Positions 54,795 to 64,000 of a DNA stretch of 64,000 bases are shown one piece after another. Where the stretch lies: the NCBI GenBank assembly GCA_006176705.1, contig QRFJ01002125.1, positions 1 through 64,000 on the forward strand, written 5' to 3'. The position numbers and the translations under genes are program-made. The notes under the pieces are model-generated. The model had not been told where the DNA came from, did not search any database, and saw only the letters and a list, made by a program, of their open reading frames with translations. Numbering within the stretch: position 1 is the first letter of the stretch; every line of letters begins with the position of its first letter. Origin of the DNA: Cocos nucifera. Taxonomy: Eukaryota > Streptophyta > Magnoliopsida > Arecales > Arecaceae.

Positions 54795-56643
54795 TTTTCT
54801 ATAGAGAGTCAAAGATTCTAGTTAGATACTATAATTATGACTTGACCAATTTATTTAGGGATTTTATTTTCAAATAAATTAGCTACCACTATTTTCTTGG
54901 ATCCCTACACTTCCTCTGTAGAGATGCGAAAATCTCTATGGTTAATGATTTCTAGTGGGTGGTGCGGTCTCACCAATTGACTCATCAACTCACCTAACAG
55001 TTAATGGTGATGGGTTAGCCAATGAGTGAACAACTCTTGTTTAATGATTTTCTAATCATGGTGCACCCAAACTTGGTCTCTAATTCATGAATCTCACCGT
55101 ATCTAGAATATTGATCCACTCCTTAGTTTGTCAGACCCACCATTTGCATAGACTGGATTCCTAATTAAGTCTCTCACCGTATCCAAAATATTGAGCCCAA
55201 CTCATCCTCCAGCCCATAGCATCCAATGCCTAATAGGCATGGTTGCATCTTCTCGGTGCAATTGAGCCACTGTATCCAGCCGAGAATAATCAACCCTAGG
55301 AAGACCCGCACATCTACAATGGTGGAAGATCTCAGACTTAATCTTTTCTTAGGGAGAATTGATTCAGGTCTCATTAAACTAGACTTATCATAGTCATAAC
55401 AATTATGACTAACCTAGTGGCATGGGTTAGCTCAGATTATTGACCACGTCAAATCAGAATTGAGTCAATAGATATGGCCAGATAAGTGAGATCGGAGGAA
55501 GGGATATGCCATTAACTCGTACAAGAATGCATTCAGGTCGAGTAGCTCCCAATTAAAAACTAGTCAATTGTATGTGCCAAACTTACCTTAGACACCAAGT
55601 TGTTGAGTCAGAACCAATTGGGTTAGCCTACAATCTAGACTTTAACCTCTGAGCCTAATTAGGTCTTGCTTGATGGTGACTCGATCTTGACTCAGACTTA
55701 ATCCTATTAGGCTGGTCAATTTAAGCATTGTTGATCCCATCTAACAACTCTTGATTCGGTTTGATCAACTGCTTAGACCTAATTGAGCTATCCAAGCCGG
55801 AACCCAGTATTATGAATATGTCTTAGATCTAAAATTCTTAATTTTAGATTTAATTAATATTTTATAATCTTAATTTTTAATTAAGTAGGGTTCATAAACA
55901 AAATATGCACAATAAATCCTAGGGTTTCAGCATCTAGGATTTTGCAGAAAGTAAGTTTTGAGTTTCTGATTAAGGATGAATGCGCAGCATCCCTACACGT
56001 CATAAGAACACCCCATCGGATGGGAGGAGAGGGCCTTTAAACCCTTCTTCATTCTTATGATTGGACGGCCAAGAGGAACGCCTTAATCAGGAACATGTAA
56101 TACTACAAAACAGTTTTAGATCTATATCATATATCTCATATACAAATTAGATATAATCATGGCATATTTTGCATACATCTCATTTATCAAATCATACATA
56201 TTTTTAAATCTAAATTATCTCATAATAATCTAAAAAATTATATTTAAATTTATCTTATCAAAATAAATTCTAATCTAGACAACAATATAGAACTATTCTA
56301 CAACTAGTCTAGTCATGCATCAATCATATCTCATATGATGTTTAAAATTAAATAATTTTTATTTACTATTTTTAGATATTATTATAATAATTATAATATC
56401 AAAAAATAGTAAATAAGTAGATCTAAAATATGATTTAATCAAATTAAATTATAAACATGCAAGACTCTTTTATAGAACTATTCTATTTTAGAACTAGTCA
56501 TGCATATTTTCTAATCTTAGATCCAAATCATTTAATTTTAATTTTTCTAATTTTAGATCTAATCACATCTCATGTGATATCTAAAATTATTTATTTTCTT
56601 ATTAAAATAAATTTAAAATTAGATCTAAACACTTTAGAACCTT
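54795..56643 (-). other. I: 5' leader
   Basis: About 1.85 kb, non-coding, colinear with the leader of A. The stem-loop is kept: CTGATTAAGG (55966-55975) with CCTTAATCAG (56081-56090), and TCATAAGAAC (56000-56009) with ATTCTTATGA (56051-56060). Confidence 0.82.
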
Positions 56644-56656
56644 GGCTCTGATATCA
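56644..56656 (-). other. I: primer binding site with one change
   Basis: GGCTCTGATATCA differs from GGCTCTGATACCA by one base (56654), so pairing with tRNA-iMet would have one mismatch. It is two bases from the LTR edge at 56659. Confidence 0.88.
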
Positions 56657-56658
56657 GT

Positions 56659-58936
56659 TGAAGGAAAATCCAAATTTTTTGGACCAGGTTCGTTCAGATC
56701 TAATCGGATCAAGAGATATATTTCAAAACTTTTTTCTTTGATCTAAATTAGATTTAGAATATTTTAGATCTAATTATTATTATTATAATCATTAAAATAA
56801 AAAAATATAAATTAAATTAGATTTAATTTACCTTGATATAGGGTAATCCTATTACCCGTTGATGATCCTATAAGCAGCGGAAGATTCTGGATCTAGCCAC
56901 GCAAGTGCCTGACCTCTACCGGTATCCACTCAGATTGGATCTGAAGATTCTCTTCTTCTCTATCATGTCTCTAGAAATTAGATCTGGATTTGATTTGGAG
57001 GATCTTCAAAATAACTTTCGAAGATCAGCAGTTGTCCTTTGCAGCAGCGTAGCCTTCTAGCTTTCTGTCACCTTTCTCTCACCTAGATTGCACCAACTAA
57101 GGTCCTAAACTACTTTGGGTGCGGAGAGGAGAGGGAGAAGATGGACTTCACATGAAGGAGGAGGGAGAGGCAGCCTTGGGGCCTAGGGAATTGCATTGCT
57201 TTTTGAGTTGGGCGCAGGGTCTTATTTATAGACTATGCGTGATCCAACTCCTCTTCTTCCCAACCAATCATAACTCTTTATGAATTCAGATCTAAATCTG
57301 ATTGGTGGAAATAGAGTCCCTTGGATTCATCCTTAGATGATGCCTAAGATCAGTCAAAGTTGGTTCTTAAGAGGAGTCTAATCAGAATCCAAAAAGGAGA
57401 TGGAGTCCCAGTCCAACAAGGACTCCTGGGTGCCTCCAGCTTGGGTGCATGCCACCCTTGGCATGCGGGGGGTGCGCCCTCCTCCTTGCTAGGTTTTGGC
57501 AGGAGGACAAGCCCCCACCAGCTCTCCAACAGGTGCATGACACGTGCACAAAAGTCAAAGTGTCAATGGTCAACATTTGACCAGTGAAAGGTCAACTTTT
57601 GACCAATGTCAAAGGACGAGAAATGGCAGGTGACCAAAAATGGCAGGTATTGTCTTACAAAATAAGACAACCCTTTTTTGATTTGGACAGGCTCCAGTCA
57701 GACCAAGTGAAGGCCTCTGATTGAGCACAAACTTCTTTGGCTCAGTCAGGACAACTACTTATGATAGTAAAAGAAGAACGTTAGGTTCAATCGAGTGCTA
57801 GCATGATTTTCTTGAACCTACTTGAATCTCATTCAGATTAATTGAACTAGATCAATTCAATTATTGATCACTAGATTCAAACCTTTGTTTGTGTGACCCA
57901 GTTAGGTTTAGTTCTATATGGTAATGGGATATATCATGATCTCTATCATCGACACCATCGAAATCTCTTTTGATGGATCAGAACTCTTCTGATTCAAGCA
58001 GCTAGAATGATCGATCATCTAAATCATTCTAATTGCTCCCAAAATCCACCAGTGACACCTAGCAGTATATGGTGGCAACCCATCAGAGCTGAATGCAAAC
58101 CTCTTGGTGTAGCTACTTGTGTGATTAAGTTTTTCTATCTTGAGCCCCGATCTGATTAGGGTTAAGGTGAACTCATCAAACCCTAATTTCTGTCATATGA
58201 TATAATCATTCGATTCAAGTCCGATGTGAAAACCTAAATAGAAACTCTTTCTATTATTTCACTCTGCCATGCCCATGGGCTTCTGAACTTGACTCTCATG
58301 ATCATCATGTGGCTGCTCCTCTACCACCGAGGTAGATAGATTCCATCTTGATGCAATCCAGTTCCTACAATGAACATGCTATAGCCAACATACACCTCAG
58401 GATTCCAAATGGCTAGGAGACCGAGTTATGGTGTAGTCAAACTATAACACCCTCAAGGTGAACTGCCGATGCACCTCAAGTCAAAGAACCAGACACACCA
58501 CTGCAGCATCGAGTCAGTCATTGATGAGAAGGTAGACTTCATAATGACTACTCGAGGTAGTCACGCTCAGTGCCCTCATTCTCTAACGAGTATCTATACT
58601 CTCGCTCCAATGTCTCCATACCGTAGACTTAAGACTCATCTATTAAAGAGAAGCAATTGTACACCAACCTTCCTAATCAATCACCATCCTCGTGATGATC
58701 CTATGGTCGGGAGCATTTTATGAGGTAATAATGATTATTCATGTCTTAAATTTTCAACTCTTGAAAATATGAATTATCATTACCATTAACTCAAAGGATG
58801 TATCACAGACACTAAATACACATATGTGATAGAAAATAATTTATTTTATTGATTATAGTCAAAATTATAATTTTGCCCCTAGAAGTGTATTATAAGTGTC
58901 AGCCAATTTTGGCTTCTAGGGCATATATATCTAACA
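56659..58936 (-). repeat. I: 5' LTR
   Basis: This is 2278 bp, with left edge TGAAGGAAAATCC and right edge ATCTAACA. TATA box is the complement of 57223-57230. The hairpin at 57402-57426 has two mismatches (GGAGTCCCAGT/ACAAGGACTCC). W-box cluster about 57554-57613. A short GC-rich insertion follows the GGCATGC arm near 57463-57477. Confidence 0.92.
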
Positions 58937-60512
58937 TCAAGGAGGAGTGGGCGGCATGGAGTCTTGGGCGGCAAGGGGTCTTGGGCGACAAAAAATCCCT
59001 TCTCAAAATAATAATGAAGTATTTCATCTACAGAAGGACTCTTCTACACTTCATATCTGATGTCCATGCCAATATAAAAATTTACGTGACATAACAAAAT
59101 GGAAAAAGTTAAAGAAGGTAGGCGCCAACTAATTCCACGCGCCAAAGAATTCTTTGTGCATGAAAGAATTCCCATGCACAAGAGAGGGACTCTCTAGTGC
59201 ATGGGATTCAGGTATGTGGCACCCCAACTGAAGCCCAATCAGTCTAGATTAATCCAATTCAAGACCAAATCCTATTTGACTCAAATTGGATCTAAATTAG
59301 CCCAAATCGTTAGCCGATTCGAATCCAATTTGAAACCAGGTGCTAGGGTTTGCTACATGTACTAGCATATTCATCTTGCAAACATGGTCGACCCTTAATC
59401 AACTCTCCTTGTGTGTGACCCACTAGGTTCCATATCTAATCAACAGTGAGTCTGGGTGTGATTTAACCTATCTGGTTAGAACTCAATCAAACCGATTTAG
59501 GTCAAAACTAGCCAACCCAATTTGACTTAATTTAGAATACTTTTTAATTTAATGATCAAATTAAAATTTTAATTTGATCGAACCCACAAGACATAATTGA
59601 CGTTTAGCAACATATCATAACTTTCCGAAAGATGTGAAATTTTGATAGAAATACCAAAAATATCCTTCAGCGAAAATTACCATGCAACTAGATCCTTCGA
59701 TCTTCCTGCATCCTGAATATAATTCTGGGTATGAAAATATGTCAACCCTAATATCATATTCATTTCTCTTTCAATCTTATGATGATGATTTTTTTAATGA
59801 AACATTAGAAATCATTTCTAATTTATCATCATGCTTTGATCAAAGTCTTCCTGAATCATCATTTGTTTGAAGCAAGTAGGATACTATTTCCTCTTACCAG
59901 GAGAAATCGATTCCATGTTAACCTACTCATAACCTTTATATATATAATCTACCATATCTAGATCATCCCGTACATAACTGAGTCATGAATGAGTATGAAC
60001 CAAAATATGGATTTATATATTTAAGATTCTTTAGTAGTTTCAGGTCAAAGAATTACATGCACAAATTCCACTATGAGAACCATCTATTGACATGTAGATA
60101 AGACTCCATTAGATATTCTCATCTTGGATCAATTCAGTGAACTCATTCTCTAATGAGCACCCACATTCTTATACTAGTATCACACACAAGTTATTGTGAG
60201 ATCAATCATCCTCTCAATCGAGCATATAAAGAATGTGCTAGTCTTACCAGAAAACATTGATTCCTAATTCAATATCCCATCGACTAGGAATATTTAAATT
60301 AGAATTTTAAGATTTTAGGTCTCACTGGTATGATCTCATCATAATCCTAAAATCATAGTCCTAATTTATAGGGTTCATCATAATCTTAAATAAATAATAA
60401 GACACTGCATATGATGAAATAAATGCTTTTTTTATTAAAAATGTCATTACATGAGTTTGGAAGACAAAGAACATCCCAAAAAATTAATTGGCTTGAGGGC
60501 ATATTCCTTTCA
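58937..60512 (-). repeat. H: 5' LTR, part right of I
   Basis: It starts with the TCAAG target duplication, then continues the H LTR (GGAGGAGTGGGCGGCATGG) matching 41878-43460 of the 3' LTR, and ends TTCCTTTCA at 60512. Confidence 0.92.
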
Positions 60513-60517
60513 AAAGA
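60513..60517. repeat. H: right target site duplication AAAGA
   Basis: Identical to 40970-40974. Confidence 0.93.
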
Positions 60518-60927
60518 TGATCTAGTTTTAACTCCTTGAGATGGATCACCTATTATTAATTTTCTAGGATGATTTTGATTATACCTCCATTCCTTTGGTT
60601 AGTTGGATGTACCTTAATCATCTTGGGAATGTGGCATTATTTCTTCAACCTCTTGCTTTTTATCTTCTTTTTTTTGAGAGGAAATATCTTCAAGTAATAT
60701 ATTTTTTATTTTATTTTCTAAAATTTTTGCATTCACATCAAGCTCTTCTTCACTTGTTCTAAGAGAGTTAGTTCCATCAAAAATTACATGTATGGATTCT
60801 TACATAATCAATGTTCTTTTATTAAATACTCTATATTCTCTACAATGTGATGAATATCCTAGAAAAATTTCTTCATCTGATTTTGCATCAAACTTTCCAA
60901 TCTTACTTTACTATTTATTGGAATAAA
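60518..60927 (-). pseudogene. G: IN-RT linker
   Basis: On the minus strand a conserved start (KIGKFDAKSDEEIFLGYSSH, near 60850-60905) is followed by an acidic, Lys/Glu-rich linker with two stops. It runs up to the H insertion site and continues at 40974. Confidence 0.78.
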
Positions 60928-61902
60928 TCATCTATATCCAATAATTTTAAAATATGAAATGTTTGATTTCTTTTCTTTGTAGAGTTCATGTAGAGTTTTC
61001 TTTAAGATTGGTCTAATTAAAACTCTATTTAGCATATAGCATGCGGTGTTAATTGCTTTCGCCCAAAAATATTTTGGAAGGTTGCTTTCATAAAGCATGG
61101 TTCGTGCCATTTCGATCAAAGTCCTATTCTTTCTTTCTACCATCCCATTTTGTTGGGATATTCTAGATGCTGAAAAGTTATGATTGATTTCATTTTTAGA
61201 ACAAAAATTTTGAAAATTTTGATTTTCAAACTCCATCCCATAATCACTTCTTATATATAAAATATTGCATTCTTTTTCTTTTGTTATTTTGTTAAATAGA
61301 TCAATAAACATATCGAAAGTATCATCTTTATGTGATAAAAATAAAATTCATGTATATCTTGAAAAATCATCTATTACTACAAAGCCATATCTTTTTCCTC
61401 CAAGACTAATAGTTGAAATAGGTCCAAACAAATCCATATGGAGTAATTCTAGAGGCCTAGTAGTTGAAACAATATTTTTGGATTTGAAAGATGATTTTGT
61501 TTGTTTGTCAAGTTGGCATGCTTTACAAATTTTATCCTTTTCAAAATTAATTTTGGGCAAACCCTTTACTAAATCAAGTTTAGTTAATCTTGCTAGTGAG
61601 TCCATACTTGCATGACCTAATCTATTATGCCAAATCCAACTTGATTTATTTAGTTTAGCATTCATAGCAATAAGACAATCAATATTCTCATTTTTAAGCT
61701 CATCAAGATCAACAATGTAAACATTTTCATATCTTTTTCCTATGAACTTAATGCTTTCATCTATAGAGCTAGTTACAATGCAATGAGATGATTCGAATGA
61801 AACATTAAAGCCCTTATCACAATGTTGACTTATACTATGTAAGTTATGCATTAGTCCTTCAACATATAAGATATCTTCTATGCTAGTAGAGGGTGTTATC
61901 AA
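60928..61902 (-). pseudogene. G: integrase
   Basis: The frame 61348-61902 has the zinc region (IWHNRLGHASMDSLARL ... CKACQLDKQ) and core start LELLHMDLFGPISTISLGG (first Asp) and FVVIDDFSRYT. After a stop, frame 60928-61311 has YIRSDYGMEFEN (second Asp) and QNGMVERKNRTLIEMARTML (Glu), so all three catalytic acids remain. Only one interruption, near 61345, was seen, and this is the best kept part of G. SIRE-like integrase by these blocks. Confidence 0.87.
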
Positions 61903-62060
61903 GATATTGCCGAGATGAATGATTTTTTCTTTACCATTGTCTCCAAATGTTACAACACCTCTATCTTTAGCTTCAAGATAGATAAATTATGATTTATCTC
62001 TCATCATGTGTCTCGAGCATCCGCTATCAAGGTATCATCTTCTTTTAGCTCTTACGAATG
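61903..62060 (-). pseudogene. G: protease
   Basis: The minus strand reads YLDSGCSRHMMRDKS (catalytic DSG, near 61990-62035), then a stop and DRGVVTFGDNGKEKIIHLG leading into the integrase frame. The flap region is short, as in SIRE proteases. Confidence 0.78.
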
Positions 62061-62839
62061 CCAAGCACACCTACACAAGTAATCAAGCAAACTTAGGTAC
62101 CCAAGCTAACTTGGGTCCTTTGGGTTTAGCACAAATGGTTCCTTTTAGAACCCAAACTTGCTTTACTTTTGTTTTGCTTGAATTAAAGGTTTTGCATTCA
62201 ATAAATCTATGTCTAATTTTATTATATTTGTAACATATAATTCTTCTACCATAATTTTAAGATTTTGCATATACATTTTTCAATAACTTTTGTTTTCTAG
62301 ATGTATCATACCCTATACCGATTTTATCAAGAACCATCTTTTGATTTTCAATTATTGTTTGTAGATTCTTAGAGCTTAGCATATATCTATCTACTATGGA
62401 TCTTAATCTTACTAGTTCATCTTGTAAAGATATAATCTTATCATTTGATTCATCTAGATTAGTTTGTAAATTCTTTACATTTTCTTCTATTTGAAATTTA
62501 TCTTTACTTAAGGATTGATTCTCTTTCTTTAGTTTCTTATTCTTATGTAATAACTTTTTAAAGTCATTAGCTAAGTCATTGAAAGCATCATACAATTCTT
62601 CAAAAGTAAAATCTAAAATTCAAGTATTATCATTTACCTCATGATCACTATGTGCCATAAAACAAAGGTTTGCCTTTTCTTCTCTTTGATATTCTTCCTC
62701 ACATGAAGAAAAGTCATCATCATTGCTCCATGTGGCTTTGTATGCTTTCTTCTTCATTTTCTTGGAGCTTTTCTTTAACATTGGACGATCCATCCGAAAG
62801 TGTCCGGGCTTTTTGCACTTATAGTAAATAGGTGGTTGT
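62061..62839 (-). pseudogene. G: gag C-terminal half with coiled coil and zinc knuckles
   Basis: On the minus strand, from the J junction: a first knuckle remnant (YYKCKKPGHFRMDRP, first and last Cys lost; about 62777-62835), a basic and acidic tract, then the frame 62257-62595 of 112 aa, a strong coiled coil (KKLKKENQSLSKDKFQIEEN, DESNDKIISLQDELVRLRS). A second knuckle follows with one Cys changed (CYKYNKIRHRFIEC, about 62204-62245) and then the protease. The capsid is missing because J begins at 62840. The layout is characteristic of SIRE gag. Confidence 0.75.
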
Positions 62840-64000
62840 TCACGTACAATACGATGAAGATAATAGCGCTCCCACTGATCTTTTTAAAAACACACGGTTC
62901 CTCTTCATTTTTGATGAAACCAAACATTTTGATCACATCATTGAAATGAGTGTTCCAGCTCTGAGATGCTTGCTTAAGTCCATATATTGACCTTTGCAGC
63001 TTGCAAATCTTGTGATCAGTATCATTGGATGTGAAACCTAGTGATTGTTCCATATAAATATCTTCCTTAAGATATCCATTTAAGAATGCCATTTTCACGT
63101 CCATTTGCCATATTTCATAATCGAAATAGGCTACAACGGCAAGCAATGTGCGGATGGATTTTAGCATAGCTACTGGGGAAAAGGTATCCTGATAGTTAAT
63201 GCCTTCGCATTGACTATAACCTTTTGCCACTAGTCTAGCCTTGAATGTCTCCACATTCTCATCTACACCAATCTTTCTCCTGAAGATCCATTTACACCCA
63301 ATAGGTACTATACCTTCTATGGATCTACCAAGGTCCAGACTTGGTTTGAGTGCATTGAGTCAATTTCTGACTGCATTGCCTCTTGCCATTTCTCAGAGTC
63401 GATATCTGATATCGCCTCGTTATAGGTTTTAGGATCATCACCATGAGCACCATTGCCTACGAGGAACGTTTCCTATACTTCTTCTAAAATAATACCTAGG
63501 TATCTCTCAGAGGGATGGGAAACTCTTTCCGATCTACGAGGTGAAGGAGGTAGTATTCTTATTGGCTCAACCGGATTTGGTTCCAATTGGTCCTTAGCTC
63601 ATTGTACTTGTGAGACTTTCTCATCAAGCTTGATTTGCCTTCTAATGCCACTATCTTGAATAAACTATTTTTCAAGAAAGATGGCATGTCGACTCACAAT
63701 CACATTGTGGTCTTCTGGAATGTAGAAATAGTATCCTAATGACTCTTTAGGATATCCTATGAATCGAGCTCTGAAGGACCTAAACTCTAATTTGTCTGCT
63801 TGTTGTCTTTTGACATGAGTCGGACAACCCAAAATTCTGAGATGACTTAGACTTGGTTTCTTACCATGCCATATCTCATACAGTGTGGTAGGAACGGTTT
63901 TAGAGGAAACCCTATTCAGTAGATAAATTTAAGTCAATAATAAGTGTCCCCAAATGAAATCAGGGAGGTCTGTGAAGCTCATCATGGATCGAACCATATC
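62840..64000 (-). mobile_element. J: truncated A-family copia (RT N-terminus, linker, IN end)
   Basis: Minus-strand A-family pol without any LTR in the window. The frame 62775-63254 holds ARLVAKGYSQCEGINYQ, QMDVKMAFLNGYLKEDIY (first Asp) and SIYGLKQASQSWN, and ends at LYVNN, where YVDD should be. The sequence switches at this point into gag of G, so the RT palm, RNase H and 3' LTR are missing. The linker TAG (63665-63667) matches A and C. The integrase C-terminus runs on to 64000 and beyond. Confidence 0.85.

Larger units (their letters stand above)
49381..58936 (-). mobile_element. I: A-family copia element with internal deletion
   Basis: This is 9556 bp on the minus strand: 5' LTR 56659-58936, PBS, leader, gag, PR, IN, RT, RNase H, PPT and 3' LTR 49381-51648. 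Flanks are TTAAG (49376-49380) and TCAAG (58937-58941), a target duplication with one change. About 0.8 kb between IN and RT is missing. By eye its LTRs differ more than those of A, so it is older. Confidence 0.93.
40975..60512 (-). mobile_element. H: Angela-like copia element, interrupted by I
   Basis: On the minus strand: 5' LTR (58942-60512 plus 48489-49380), PBS, leader, gag, PR, IN, RT, RNase H, PPT and 3' LTR 40975-43460. Without I it is about 9.98 kb. Perfect AAAGA duplications flank it inside the RT/linker of G. Its LTR starts (minus) TGAAAGGAATATGCCCTC, reminiscent of BARE1/Angela LTRs. Coding regions carry many G-to-A type changes. Confidence 0.93.
37215..62839 (-). mobile_element. 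G: SIRE-like copia element, interrupted by H, truncated on the right
   Basis: On the minus strand, 3' LTR 37215-38638, PPT, about 0.75 kb non-coding, RNase H and RT 39401-40974, then after H the linker, IN, protease and gag (60518-62839). RT blocks such as SLLYLTAS and QGEFEMSMM and the coiled-coil gag point to the SIRE/Maximus lineage. The rest of gag, the leader and the 5' LTR are replaced by J at 62840 or lie further right. Confidence 0.85.

Overview
This window looks like repeat-rich nuclear DNA from a flowering plant, probably a monocot. A palm is my guess from the element types, not something the sequence proves. I find no host gene, tRNA, rRNA or CRISPR array. Essentially every base belongs to Ty1/copia LTR retrotransposons inserted into one another. 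For orientation I name them K, C, E, D, B, A, G, H, I and J.

Three kinds of element are present. (1) The A family (A, I, C, J, K, E) has LTRs of about 2.27 kb that start TGTTAGAT and end CCTTCA. Its gag and pol resemble the BARE1/Angela lineage. (2) Two further Angela-like families, B/D and H, have LTRs of about 2.48 kb. (3) G is a SIRE-like element with a 1.42 kb LTR and a coiled-coil gag. All have a tRNA-iMet type primer site (TGGTATCAGAGCC) where it can be seen. The domain order is gag-PR-IN-RT-RNaseH.

Layout. 1-6339 (+): K, an A-family composite made of an RT/RNaseH tail, a full LTR, a gag fragment and a truncated LTR; it abuts the RT of C. 6340-13769 (-): C, whose intact 5' LTR end sits inside an A-type LTR, E (13770-15141, +). 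E in turn abuts D. 15142-15675 and 36357-37214 (-): two pieces of D, the oldest layer. 15676-36356 (-): B, inserted in the D integrase. 25222-35643 (+): A, a full-length 10.4 kb element with a perfect 5-bp target duplication, inserted in the 5' LTR of B. 37215-62839 (-): G, inserted in D. 40975-60512 (-): H, inserted in the RT side of G with a perfect AAAGA duplication. 49381-58936 (-): I, inserted in the 5' LTR of H. 62840-64000 (-): J, a truncated A-family copy fused to the gag of G. The chains are D>E>C>K, D>B>A and D>G>H>I.

All coding regions are decayed by stops, indels or lost catalytic residues, so nothing here is clearly an autonomous element today. A is the youngest by nesting and LTR similarity. 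Non-coding parts are more interesting than the genes. The LTR U3 regions carry inverted repeats whose two arms change together, with a shared AGTCC...GGACT core in several LTR families. A-family LTRs carry a dense W-box (TTGACY) cluster. The 5' leaders carry long stem-loops, some with covarying stems. Several A-family copies share the same defects (lost gag ATG, shared stop codons), which suggests copies that moved using proteins made by other elements.
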